From Nymphalis io (taxonomy: Eukaryota; Arthropoda; Insecta; Lepidoptera; Nymphalidae), in NCBI RefSeq assembly GCF_905147045.1, contig NC_065918.1, forward strand, positions 3,472,001-3,536,000: 64,000 nucleotides of DNA, in the 5' to 3' direction. The number at the start of each line of letters is the position of its first letter. Within the stretch, counting starts at the first letter, position 1. The notes under the pieces were generated by a model. It worked only from the letters and a program-made list of their open reading frames with translations. It was not told the origin of the DNA and did no database searches. A program made the position numbers and the translations under genes. Shown one piece after another: positions 20,171 to 32,038 of this stretch.

Positions 20171-23102
20171 TATAAGACGTGTATTAAAAAATCAAATGAA
20201 TTTCATCGATATCAAGCACATAACAAGAACATTTCATCGATAAGTTAAGCAAGCACGTCGGGGATTAAACGTATCCAGGGGTTGTTTAGTCACCATTTAT
20301 CAGATATTAAAGAAATGAATCTCGATCGGCGGTCTAATGAATAATTTATGGCGAATACTACCGACCTTCACGTAATAGCTGCCTGACATTTACTTGCTAC
20401 CAAAACAGCTTGATTACTAATAAATAGAATGTCATTTTTGAACAGTTCGTAACCATTTTTAACCTTAAATGCAAAAAGGTTTTATATGACTATTCTTTTT
20501 ATCTACCTATGCGCACTGTCAGTAATTTACAATTTTGTTTTATTTTTAAATGTTGAATACGTCGCGATTCTTAAAACTATTTATATTCATATCTGATGTA
20601 CTTAAATAAAAGACAAGTATAGATAACAGTGAATACTATTAAATAAAACACATAAAAAGCGATCGAATTTTTAGATAATGAAACGATGAAACGTCGCGAC
20701 CACGCGGTGCGGCGTGTTCAATGGTCATACGCGATCGTGACCGATGGCCGTTCCTATTGAAAGTGTTAGCACAAGTATAACGTACTCTTTGAAGAACTGT
20801 GATAATCACAACACGTTTGAATTTAGTATTATTCGTTGTCATAAATGAGCCGTATTGCCATCTCGCTCGGCGGTGTAACAAAACATCATGGGGAAACTTG
20901 AATGTGTCCTTAGCCCAGTAGTTGGACATTTACAGACTTACTTTTTTACTTCACTGGTCAAGCTAAAAATGTTATTATGCACATGGGAAATATCGTCACG
21001 AAAATTCGAAACCTCAATATGCGCAAGGGAGAATGCGATTTTTTTTTGAAGACGTGGAATTCCTTTGACGTTCAGCGTAGTAAAATGAATAATGGAACTG
21101 ATGCACTTTTATGAAGCTCCGAACTAAAATCACACATCTCCGTGCGAGGTCCTGTCGCATCGGGCTGAAATTCATCTCTAAAACATAAGCCGTCCAGCCT
21201 ATGTTTTGGGATGCAGAGGCTAGTAAAAATGGATGAGAGATATATCGCACCATGTTTCGAATGTAGTGAGTTTCATAACGTCGACTTTCCATTAGAGTCG
21301 CGCGCTCAGAAGGTGAGGCCCATACGTTCATCCTATACTAGCAAAAAGAATAAGCCGCCTCGGACGGTATTGATTTAATACCGGCACATGCAGTCACACA
21401 GCGGCGAGGGGGTGAAAAAAATAAAATTAAAAAATATGCATAATAAAAATTTGGCCGATGATTCCCCCGTCGCAGCGGACTCCGTTAATGCATTGGGGTT
21501 GGAGGATCGATTATTTTTTTAAATTACGCCTCCGTATAACGCTCGGTGTCCCTTCTATTGGCATTGCGTGTAATTAATTACCGACTGTGTTACTGACTTT
21601 CGATTTTGTATTGTTTCGTCAATATTTCAGGCGGTCCGCGGCTACCGCGTCATAATTTGAAACGTTTCCAAGAATCACTTGTATCACCGTAAGTAAACGG
21701 CAATTAGGTATTAACGGACTTACTTATAAACGCTGTTTAGTAGGTGACTAGTCAAACAATGCCGTGTCTTCTTCTTTCGAATGTCAAATCAATAATGGTG
21801 GAAAGGGAGATAAGCCGTACGGGACGTAAGCCCGTAGAATTTTGATACAAAAATAAAATAAAATATTTGTAATAGGGAAGTACTAAGCTGGATTATTATT
21901 TGCAATAAAAAACCATCCGACTCTGTATTAGTGTAGTAACGTATTTTAGAAAAAAAAAACAAATAAGCTAAGATACTACACCTACTGCTATGTATTTTAG
22001 AATGTAAAAAAATACATAAATAAGGTGTAACAAAAAATAATTAATTAACAGCTAATCAGTTTCAAAAATAAAAAATGCAATAATTTTATACGTTGAAAAC
22101 GAAAGATGTCTGTTATATGTAGTAGCACTAGGTCTCCGCGATCGATCGCAAAGTTTGATATAATAATTGGCTCGATCCATTTGACGTCGGTATCGAGTTT
22201 TACACGGAATTTAATTCATCATTTCACTGATTTAACTGACACGTTGATAGACCTGTGACGTTAACAATTAAATTGGCATGTTTGCAGCTTTATATAGTGG
22301 TCTCCATATCCTGATTGCCTTTAAATTGTTTACGAATATTCAATTAAAAAATCAACGTGTGACCGACGTGGATTAATGGAATTTTTTGACTCAATGAAAT
22401 GATATAGAGTTGATTATTCCGTGCATGTTCTTGGATGGGTGACGGTCGACACTAAGCGGTGCATGTGACGTCGGACGTGACGTCACGGCGTCAGTCAGTC
22501 AGTTCAAGATGATATCGAGATTAATGAAATTGCCGGGGCTTGCAGTGCCGAACCTGAATTGCAATCATTTATATCGAGTCATTGAAAATTTTTACCTTCG
22601 CTATACATCGTACTTTTAAACTTCAAAGCATATTAACGTAGTAATTAACATATTGTTTCTTATAATACAATTGATGCACTTGATATACACGATATATGTA
22701 TCTGTTACAATTGTCGTAAATACGTATATATAAAAATATAAACTTTTTTGGAATTAAACGCTTAATATTTATTATAAATATAAAATATATAAATATAATA
22801 TACGAGTACGTAGCTCATTTAACTATCATTAATATTTAAAGCATTTGAAAATCTCAAAAGTAAGTAAAGTAACATCTAAAACGATCTTTTTTGTATCCTT
22901 TCAACACCCTCCGTCTCAGCTAAAGACCCTTGTCCGTATATAAAACGAAGAGTGTAAAGAGAAGTGCACACTTTATAAGTAGCTTCCTGCGTAGGCTTTG
23001 ATGTAAAACTCTATTTAGAAACTGTATAAGACAAAACTGATGGACAATAATTATCGATATTTTGAAAATAATATCAATTTTGGGTTTGAAATCGGGCATC
23101 GT
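20171..23102. other. gene-free DNA with CRE-like cluster
   Basis: There is no convincing gene. A 105-codon minus frame at 21014-21331 and a 96-codon minus frame at 20639-20929 occupy a moderately CG-rich stretch but resemble no family I know. CG-rich patches lie at about 21360-21500. An acceptor-like TCGTCAATATTTCAG ends at 21630, with no clear donor partner. The cluster at 22466-22505 is listed separately. Confidence 0.5.
22466..22505. promoter_or_regulatory. CRE-like sites followed by TCAGT repeats
   Basis: GTGACGTCAC at 22477-22486 contains the full CREB/ATF palindrome TGACGTCA. A near copy (TGACGTCGG) lies just upstream at 22466-22474. Three overlapping TCAGT units, the arthropod initiator core, follow at 22491-22503. 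No matching downstream promoter element is seen at the expected spacing, so this is a candidate factor-binding cluster rather than a proven promoter. Confidence 0.35.
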
Positions 23103-23408
23103 AAAACATCGTAAGAGCCGAGATGGCCCAGTGATTAGAACGCGTGAATCTTAACCGATTAACGTGGGCTTAAACCCGGGCAAGCACAACTGTATTTTCA
23201 TGTGCTTTATTTGTGTTTATAATTATTATCGTGCTTGATGGTGAAGGAAATCATCGTGAGGAAACCTGAATGTGTCAAATTTCACTGAAATTCTGTCACA
23301 TGTGTATTCCACCAAACCGCATTGCTCCAAACCTTCTGCGTAAAAAAAGGAGAGGAGGCCTTAGTCCAGCAGTGGGACATTCACAGGCTGTTACTGAAAA
23401 CATCGTAA
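23103..23408 (+). mobile_element. near-complete tRNA-derived SINE (Metulj-like) with 12-bp target-site duplication
   Basis: The body is 23115-23396. Head GAGCCGAGATGGCCCAGTGA; B box GGGCTTAAACCCGGGCAAGC; middle TTTGTGTTTATAATTATTAT, then GGTGAAGGAAATCATCGTGA; 3' end GGAGAGGAGGCCTTAGTCCA, then CAGGCTGTTACTG. The flanks AAAACATCGTAA at 23103-23114 and 23397-23408 are identical, direct evidence of retroposition. The identical duplication suggests a fairly recent insertion. SINEs of this type have RNA polymerase III promoters in the head and depend on LINE machinery. Confidence 0.88.
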
Positions 23409-23666
23409 TATATATGTATATATATTAAATAACAATGTTGAAAGTTATAAATACAGAAGTCAATAAAGTAATTATATTCATATTGAATATTGACATTGTC
23501 TGCTTGTCTCTGATTTTAATGAAACTTGGTGATAATTTATGTACAATACCAATTCAAACAAAGTAGCGTGTGTGTTTCGTGTAGTCAACTATTTTTTTTT
23601 ATTTGAGATTCAAGCGAATTAAATAGTGGATACAGCCAGTAATAATAGCAATATTTTATAGACTTA

Positions 23667-23961
23667 TCTATACTAATATTATAAAAAAATTGTTTGTTTG
23701 TAATAGATAAAATTTCAATAATTATTTCACCATTGGAAAGCCGCGTTATCCAAAAGCGACATATGCTTTATTTTATTTAAGTAATAATAATGAAATAATG
23801 GTATTTATAAAGTAAGCCAGAAGAAACAGCGCTACAGAGCTGCTTTATCAGTATGAACAATAGTGTCCAAACATTGAAATCGCAAGGTGGCAAATTTTAA
23901 AGGATTTTCGTCACAAAATAATTTCCAGAAGCCACGCGTGCGAAGCCGTGGGTTCATCTAA
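23667..23961 (+). mobile_element. non-autonomous Helitron (Lep1-like)
   Basis: It begins TCTATACTAATATTATAAA, has the TTGTTTGTTTG and TTTCACCATTGGAAAGC blocks and GTGGCAAATTTTAAAGG, and ends GCCACGCGTGCGAAGCCGTG then GGTTCATCTAA. The hallmarks agree: 5' TC, 3' CTAA (CTRR), host A before (23666) and T after (23962), and a small CCACG/CGTGG hairpin close to the 3' end. No target duplication is expected or seen. It is too short to encode a Rep/helicase, so it depends on an autonomous element elsewhere. Confidence 0.75.
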
Positions 23962-24903
23962 TTAAAATTTCTGTTGCCACGGAAAAAATAAATACGCATT
24001 TGATATAGACCTTCCATTAAATTATTATAATATGAATAGAGTTTATGTTGATTGGTTGACTTTGTTTGGTATTTTTGACATAAAGCCAATATATAATAAA
24101 CGTTGACATTTATGAAGATTTTGAAGGTTTATCTCTCATAAATAATTTATTAAATTTATGAAATGTAATTAGTTCGTTTTATAAAAATATTTGGTATAAT
24201 AAATAGTGTTTTTAAACGATTTCCGTCAATAAAAACGTACTGTTTAATTTGTGTAATTTTATATTGGATTATTTTGCCGATAATTTTATTTTTTAATGAA
24301 TGCATGAGAAAAATGCTCTTGGCGAAGTGTATATGTAGGCACGTTGAATTTGGCTGCACGGATCACTTAGCGCTAAATTGATTGTTTCATATAATATTTG
24401 CGTGATTTGGTAGGATTAAATTGGAGCCGAGATTAATAATTTTGACTCAAAATATCTCTAGGATAATGAAAAAATCTACAATTCAGATCTTCGACTTGTC
24501 GCATACACAAACAGACACGCAATTTAGATTTTGAAAAATTCGGAACTATATTAATAATTTTGAAATGAGCATTTATAATAACTATTTTGATACTTAACTA
24601 AACTTAAAGTTAGGATAATTAATATAATTTTAAATAATTTATGAATTATTTCTGTTATTTCTATAAAATAACAATGAAACATTTACGTACGTAACTATGA
24701 ATGAACGTACGTATGTCTATAGTAATATTTTAAATCTGTGAATTTATATAAAATATTTGGAATAACGAATTTAAATAGAATATTTGAAAGTTTTAATAAT
24801 ATCTATCGGTGTGAAATATCCAAAAGTACAAAAATGGATACTGAAAGTCCAAAGTTTCAGAATTATTTTTTGTTTTTGTTGTATTTAACTAAAGTTTAAA
24901 GAA
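23962..24903. other. gene-free AT-rich DNA
   Basis: Very AT-rich with no gene or recognised repeat. A short imperfect inverted repeat of ACGTACGT type lies around 24685-24716. Confidence 0.55.
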
Positions 24904-25126
24904 TGCCTCATTGGTCTTGTGGCTAGATATGAAGCCGCAGATCCCGATGTCTTGGGTTCAAAACCCAGGTCAGGCTGATAAAAAGTTACTGTGTTTTCTG
25001 ACGAAGATTCTGAGTAGCAGACCAGAGTCTGGAAGTTGGAAGTGTGCACACTCCCATGCCTCGGAAAGCACGTAGAACCGTCGGTCCTGCGCCTGAACTC
25101 TTTCCGGTTGCGTTAGTTTGCCGTTG
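24904..25126 (+). repeat. SINE2, 3'-truncated
   Basis: Head TGCCTCATTGGTCTTGTGGC, B box GGGTTCAAAACCCAGGTC, then GATAAAAAGTTACTGTG, GAGTAGCAGACCAGAGTCTG, CATGCCTCGGAAAGCACG and GCCTGAACTCTTTCCGG. It breaks off after GTTTGCCG, just upstream of the 196-bp tandem array. Divergence from the 44023 copy is moderate. Confidence 0.8.
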
Positions 25127-25158
25127 ACTTAAATATTCATTCAAAAATAATTCATGTT

Positions 25159-25750
25159 GATCATATTTTATAAGCTTTTCGCTTGTATTTATTTTGAATC
25201 AGTATATAAAAATATACATATCATATCACGTCACTACTATAACGAAACGAAACGTCGAAATTAGTTAGCCTAGCCCCGTTTGTATGACATTTTAGGAAGG
25301 CATACGTGCATTTTGTGCAACTTTCTTCTACCGTCATTGCACCACCAACCAAGTGATCATATTTTATAAGCTTTTCGCTTGTATTTATTTTGAATCAGTA
25401 TATAAAAATATACATATCATATCACGTCACTACTATAACGAAACGAAACGTCGAAATTAGTTAGCCTAGCCCCGTTTGTATGACATTTTAGGAAGGCATA
25501 CGTGCATTTTGTGCAACTTTCTTCTACCGTCATTGCACCACCAACCAAGTGATCATATTTTATAAGCTTTTCGCTTGTATTTATTTTGAATCAGTATATA
25601 AAAATATACATATCATATCACGTCACTACTATAACGAAACGAAACGTCGAAATTAGTTAGCCTAGCCCCGTTTGTATGACATTTTAGGAAGGCATACGTG
25701 CATTTTGTGCAACTTTCTTCTACCGTCATTGCACCACCAACCAAGTGATC
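25159..25750. repeat. three identical 196-bp tandem repeat units
   Basis: The units are 25159-25354, 25355-25550 and 25551-25746, each beginning GATCATATTTTATAAGC and ending CCACCAACCAAGT. The first four bases of a fourth unit (GATC) follow. I read the three units as identical, which implies recent duplication, gene conversion or an assembly effect. Each unit contains the CGAAACGAAACG and CCTAGCCCCGTTTGTATG blocks and no long frame. It could be a short satellite array or a tandem enhancer; nothing decides between these. Confidence 0.9.
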
Positions 25751-25797
25751 TCAAATGTTATTAATGCCACATACAAATAAAAGGTGTTTTGCATTAG

Positions 25798-25845
25798 ACT
25801 AATTGGTGTGTGAGTGACCCACAGACTTGCACAAAACCCCACCGT
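25798..25845 (-). repeat. possible end fragment of repeat family C
   Basis: TGAGTGACCCACAGACTTGC then ACAAAACCCCACCGTC resembles the distal end of family C as I remember it (a GAGTGGG block, then CAGACGAGCTTGCACAAA and an ACCACCAAGT end). It is short and degenerate, and the identification is weak. Confidence 0.3.
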
Positions 25846-25984
25846 CATTCAAAATTAAAACAAAATAGAAATAAATCCACTGACCCCGGTTTCAATACGG
25901 GTTTTGCTATTTATTTCCTCTAACAGTTTTTAATTATCATGTTCTAATCGGATTAACTTCGATGCTATTTACGTAATGCTCATG

Positions 25985-26240
25985 CAATTTAAAACCGTGC
26001 AACCAGTGGACAAAAACGCGCAACTAGTGGCAGTAAAACACCGAGATCCGAGACTAAATTAGTCGAATCAGAATTAAGCATTAGGTATTTGCAAGTGTTT
26101 GCTTATTAAAAACTTTCTTAACGATATCTTAGTCAATTAATTATCTGTTTAATTTGCCACAAATAATATGATATCTTTCCCGTACTACATAAACGATTTT
26201 GTATTACTCATTTAAATCCGTGCAACTAGTGGTCTAAAAA
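25985..26240 (+). promoter_or_regulatory. three dispersed copies of a CGYGCAACYAGTGG motif
   Basis: CCGTGCAACCAGTGG (25995-26009), ACGCGCAACTAGTGG (26016-26030) and CCGTGCAACTAGTGG (26218-26232) share one core. Copies one and three also share an upstream TTTAAA and a downstream A run. The copies lie just after the tandem array. They could be binding sites for one factor, or remnants of an older tandem repeat. I do not know a factor with exactly this site. Confidence 0.5.
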
Positions 26241-29200
26241 TTCGATAGCCTCACCCCACACCGCATCGCACCGGGACACGCACAGCATTATGCGGGACAA
26301 ATATGTGGCTACGTAAAAACCGTTTAATTGGCCCGCCCGGATCATCCCGATCACCGCACTTCACGCACTAGTGATGGGACAGTTTTAAATTCGCTGACAC
26401 ATGGATACGCGGGGATAAATCGGTAGACCTGTTGTTTACGTGCGCTTTTGTCATGTCATGAAGTGTGAATATTTTATGTAGTTAAAGGATTAGTCGGTCT
26501 TTTTAATTGATGTCGCCGACAGCGTACGAGATGCATCATTCGTTTCGTAGATTGTTGGCGAGTTGAGCTTAAATATAAACTTGATTGTTTGTTAAATTAT
26601 GACCTATGGTGACTATGTAGAATTAAATTTTACACTAGTGCCTGTAACAGATAAGAAACATCGTAGATACGTTTCAGATTATATGTCAAATATTTTGCCG
26701 TCGAAAGATCACAATGCTTTCATTTATTTATAAGTTATTTGTAAAAAGAACCTGACTTTATACATTTAATATTTTTTTCCATTTTTAAACCAAATTACAC
26801 GTGGCATCGGAGCGTAACTAAAAGCTTTTGCTCTATGAAATCATCCAGCGAGATTGAATGGCATCGAAGCTTTAAATAGGTTTTATCGAGTATTGACAGC
26901 GCGGCGGCAGTTTTTGTTTAATTCGGCAAACAACAGGTGCGCCGTCACATCACTGAACGGGACACGTAAAAATAGTGGCAAATTTGGCAACCTGTTAGCC
27001 CGCTGTGACGGGACGGCCCGCAACTTTTACCGACAAACATTACTCGACTCCACTCGCCTCTGAATTGTTAACACGTGTCCGAATAGAGTCCGCTTTCGCG
27101 GGTCGTGGAACTATTCCGCGCTATTTGCGCCCCATTTTTCCGACTAAGTCGACGTGGATGGACAAACGAGAGCCAGGTTTTTACTTTAATTTATCTCTAT
27201 ACATTTTATTGTTCATATTTCTAAAATATATCTTGACGGGCTGTCGTTGCGAAAGTTTTTACGAAATTTATTTACAGAGAAATCACGAACGACGTGGCGG
27301 GAAGTGGCCGTCATTAATATTGAGCCTGTTCTCCGCTACTTTTTTGGAGACACTTATCGTTAATAAGATTGCCTCTTGGAAGTTACACATTAATCATAAT
27401 AAGAAAAACGTATCTCAATCGGTGATTTTAAATAAAATGACAGCTCTTTAATTGTGACGAAATAATATAAATACTCGTAAGGCGGACGTTTCACTTTAAA
27501 CGAAAGTCGTTTTATAATTCAAAGACAATAATTAAGATGCTTTTTATCTCGTTCGTATATGTGTTTCTTTTATGAGGTAATCGTTAATTAGCTTATTTGT
27601 CTAATATAACAACTGTTGTATTGTAACATTCTCGCAATTTCTCTCGACTCTCCACTACGCTATACTCATAAATAGACATGGGAAATCGGAAGATCATATA
27701 CATTTTTCCTACCGTACCTACTATCGCAGCACGTCGAACCAGACACGAGTGTGCTCTGGGATATTCGATTAAGTCGGTTGACCATGTCAATGACTTGAAT
27801 TTCAATTAGAACAAATTATCAAGGGATGCGCCATAGCAAACTTGATTTGCTCACGCAGCCTCTGCGCTAAGGCCCGACCGGAGCTACGAATTAGTACGGC
27901 CCATTTTGGATTTGCAGCGGTTTTGCTCTGATATACGGTAGATACGAATAATCTATTTTCTAGTGTGGCTGAAATCTCGGTGAATTAACTCGGCAAGGTA
28001 TGTTCCAAATTTATTGCACCGATTACGCTGCGATCGTAGTGTTACAGTGAAACAATTATATCATCATAAAATACTTATACCTGTTATTTAAATTAGACAT
28101 AAAAATAAGTGTTAATTATTAATATATGCATTATATCTATCATATATATCATTCAGAAAAATACACTACTTTATCCTGTTACAGAAAATTAAATTATTAG
28201 ACGATATCAATAAACCAACAATGCCTTCTCCAAAATTAGCTTCAATCCTGCGACGCACTTTCCTCTTTACCCAAAACCATTATACGTATTACCTGTTTCT
28301 ATCGGCAATTCGTCCCCATATACGATGGACAAATGAAGTGTACGCCATTTTCGCCTTTACATCTTAAACAATAGGAGCTAAAAATTAGCCTACCATTCGG
28401 CGTGGAACCCGACCTGCCTCAACTAGAGAACGAAACAATCGATACATCAATTCGAATCAGCCTTCATTAGACGTCCAATACGTTTATGTCATGTTTTCCT
28501 CTCAATTCGGGTTTTAGTTCTATAGAAGTAGTGTCACTTGTTAGGTAAATGTGTTTATACATAAGCTGACCTACCTGTGTAACGAGTTGATCCTATAAAT
28601 CTAAACCGGGATTGAATGCAGGACAATTCAAATATGAGCGAGTGACACTTTGTTTTTCAAATGTATAATTTTGCTCTAGCAATTTATTTCTATGGACCAA
28701 AATATTAAGAAACTCTATAAGAAAATCTAAGAAGAAACTTTTTAAAGATATTTTAAGTAATGGCTAATCTTTAAGCTACATAGTGGATTAAAATAAACAT
28801 ATTTTTTTAATCATATCAAAAGAATTCTGCAGACACGCAAGATTCATCGGAAATGGTGATTTATCGCTTTGTCAAAATGCGTTTTCCGATGTAATTGGAA
28901 AAATGTGGTTAATATAGTGTTTGTTATGTTGCTAACGTTATTAAAAAGCAAACGTTAAACTTTATACTCATTGATCTTTATAGAAGTAATGTGGTGATTC
29001 ATATAGAATAGATTTGTTGTTGATTTTTTTTAAATCTTCTAATGCTATAATTATTTCTTATGATTTTAAATATAAATTTGAATTAACTGCGTGTGACGAT
29101 GACAAACGTCTTGAGATATTCGATTACTTTTATTTGTTTATCTAAATTTATTCCATTACTTTTTAATGATGTATAATAATATTTACGATGGAGAAATGCA

Positions 29201-29635
29201 TGACACTTGAAATAATTCAAAAGTCCATTAATTGTATAAAAAGTTAAAAATACTTTTTTTTTTAAATCGCTTGAATATTTTATTTTATGAATAGTATAAT
29301 TACTGAAGCTAATGATACTTATGAGGAACTCATATTGGCTAACATACGCAGGAATTAGATAGACTAATCGAGCCGTATTTATGAAATATGCCTGAGAGCA
29401 GATATTTGATAACGCCAATGTTTAACGCATACAAACCTATCGAATTATCGATTCATTCGATTATTTGGCATTAACGTGAACTGATCTCACTTATATACGA
29501 AAGCCGTATGGCCTCATTATTATATTACGACAGTTGGCTAACCCAAGGGATCATTTGAAATCGTACTATAAATTGATTGCTTATTATTATAATTTAAATA
29601 ATTAAGAACAATTATAAATAACTCTAACATATTTC
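26241..29635. other. gene-free DNA with long CG-rich block
   Basis: About 26255-26530 and 26850-27330 are CG-rich (CACCGGGACACGCACAGC, GGGACGGCCCGC). The longest open frame of the window, 148 codons at 27005-27451 plus, lies in the second patch and resembles no family. Its later half reads through ordinary AT-rich DNA. A 111-codon minus frame at 29083-29418 is AT-driven. I call none of these genes. Confidence 0.5.
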
Positions 29636-29866
29636 TTAATACATTCTAGAACTAAAACTAAAATAAAAAAACACGCTATCTAAAAGATTGTCCTGTGGCA
29701 TTGTACCCAAGGCGGCAATATTGCTTCTCTGCTCCGCAAAACTCAGCCGCCTTTGGGCTAAATAAGCGGCAGCTCTTTGGTCACCAGAAGTGTGGACCAG
29801 TTTCTTAGAGAGATCTTTTATAATTATTCTTTGTAAAATATTTATTGGAATAAATAGGAAATTTAA
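29636..29866 (-). pseudogene. decayed protein-coding fragment, probable mobile-element relic
   Basis: The minus strand is open without a start codon from about 29866 to a TAA at 29636-29638. The segment at about 29683-29815 looks protein-like: HTSGDQRAAAYLAQRRLSF, then AEQRSNIAALGTMPQDN. The charge pattern and helix-like alanine/arginine spacing are unlike the AT-driven frames elsewhere, and the codons are not AT-biased. It has the feel of the C-terminal end of a repeated mobile-element protein, but I cannot name the family. Surrounding sequence is AT-rich and carries no partner domains, so this is a fragment, not a gene. Confidence 0.4.
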
Positions 29867-32038
29867 TTTATAAAAAAATTAATCTCAAGACAAAATTTAG
29901 AATCGAAACACTCGTTCGATTAATATATTTCAATTTTTTTATGCGTTACATAAATTGTTTCGATGTTCGCGGAAGCGAATCACGTGTACAATACACTTAT
30001 ACGCGCAAAATAATTTTGATTATTGTCATCGTGTGCATCGAGCGTTGTGTGCGTAATAATCGAGTCCTTTGTTTGATGTGACCGTTCGGTCCAAAGTAGA
30101 GCTATAACGAAAGAGGGTGTGCTTCATCAAAGCCTCGTAGAATGGAGGTCCTTAATTGAGAGCGTGTAAGCTAAATAGGTACACAGCATCGTGAAATGTT
30201 GTATGACTGTCCATGCTTACTTCAATATTTGATCATTGCTCGTCAACACGTCAAATTCTCGACTATTAGAATTATGAAGCACAATCTCTTCGTAGTTGAC
30301 GATTTATTTTGGAATTCATGTTACGTGTTGAATTGACAGGCCGTGCTGTGTAATCTTGCTATTAATCACCAAACAGCTTAATTGACAAATTGTAATATAT
30401 TATTTCATATTTGGTAATAATTATAGTGGCTTATTACTTATTAATTTGATGCTTTATAATGATTGAATTACCTAGGCTAATTGTCTTATTCGAAAAGAGA
30501 CCTATGTAAACTTGCTTTAATAATATAATAGAGAAAGCTAATATTTTCTATATTATGTGCTGTCTATTGTTTCTATGTTTTATTGTTTCATTTTAATCCA
30601 GCCACGATTCATTTTAAAATTCAATTACCCACATAATAACTACAATGACGTACAGTTTTTGTGCTACGTTAATGACAATTCCAATCAACCTTACCGACTG
30701 AAAGGCGAAGATTAGATTCGAAATCCAAAATAAGTACTCGAAACCTCAGTTGTGTTCAGCTGGATTTGAACCAGAGGCTGGGGTCGCATATTGAATCACA
30801 ACGTTACGGTACTTTGAATCCCTATGAAGACGCGTTTGTCTATTGTGCACTGCACATAATGAATCAGAATTGCAAAATGTCCCCGTTGTTTACGCATCGC
30901 AACGATACTTCCTATGTCCGCTTGTTTAGATCGGGGGGTATGCGCTCCCACTGCCTGCTATCAGTATTACACAAATTTTGTATAGAAATATAGCCGGTTT
31001 TAACGGGTTGCGTTCCAAATCGATATTAGGTACATTACGTCTGCCTTAAATTATAAAGTCATTCGTTGAGTATGAATTGCAAATTAATTGAATTTGAATA
31101 ATCGATATATTAAGACACCCGATAAAAACCGATTAAAATAAGGTCTTAATAAATCACATATTATCTCATAAATACCTAAATTCCTCAGCGAACGTCTACG
31201 TGCAGCTTTACTTATGTACGTTGTACATGACACGCAGTGTATACTCAACATTCGTTAGTGTTGAGAACGTATGAATATTTAAGTCGATTGATATAATCAC
31301 GAATGCGGCAAACAGTCGAACTGTTGTAGGCCTCTCGTTTATTGCGTCCGTATCTAACTCTTCTCTGTGAAATACATAAAGCTTCGCACACATTGTTTCC
31401 GATCGAGTAAACGCTTGCAGATTAGATATCCGGGACGCGTGGGCCCCGAGGAAAGTACACAATAATTTCGGGCCGGGATTTCGAGCTGTATAAGTGTAAA
31501 CGCGGCTCTATCTACAATCGCGTGTGCATACGTGCTTAGAGCGATTGGCGCTTTAATTTAGAATTACTAGGTTGCAACCCGTAACGTGGATCGATCGAGA
31601 AATGTATTAATTCGGAAAACGTCAGAAGAATTTGTCACGCATTTTAATATGTCGGTGTAATTCAAATTCTTCAATAAAAATACATCTATTTTTAAGTTTG
31701 TAGACACAATATACTTAATATCATATCTTAGACCTCTTTGTGATACTTTTCTTCAGAGCATACTTTCTTGAACGTTAGTTCCTCCGCTATTATGAATATT
31801 AGATAATGCTTTAGACTATTTCTCTATTCTTATATTAAATTCATGCCTTTGTAAGAGATTATTTCATATTTCTTAAAAATTTTAAACTATGAGTGGTTTA
31901 ACATTTTTAAGAAATATTTTGTCTTTATCTTTAGTAATTGTAGTAATAATATTTTTTGCGGAACAAGTTTCAACGTGAACAACTGCTATTTCTCCAATAA
32001 GAACATATTATATTTGAATTTATTTGCAAATGGGCCAT
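29867..32038. other. gene-free DNA
   Basis: No gene is recognised. About 29980-30180 is richer in CG and carries CCTTTGTTTGATG and GTTCGGTCCAAAG, which resemble HMG-type (TCF/Sox) sites. About 31420-31580 is also CG-rich. Frames of 75 and 84 codons (30766-30993 plus, 31208-31462 minus) have no recognisable domains. GGTTCAAATCC on the minus strand near 30770 may be a lone B-box remnant. Confidence 0.5.

Noticed and set aside
21014..21331. 105-codon minus frame
   Set aside because: Considered as a mobile-element relic, but I could not match it to any motif, and the AT-rich ends look random.
23115..23190. tRNA gene
   Set aside because: A and B boxes are present but the cloverleaf is not, and the head continues into a SINE body with target duplication. 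The same holds for all other tRNA-like heads here.
23480..23590. Possible second Helitron-like fragment (GATTTTAATGAAACTTGGT)
   Set aside because: The likeness is to a short, common motif only, without termini.
27005..27451. 148-codon plus-strand frame, the longest in the window
   Set aside because: It starts in a CG-rich patch where stops are rare and continues through AT-rich DNA without domain-like sequence. It is overlapped by another frame, and no splice sites frame it. I recognise no family.
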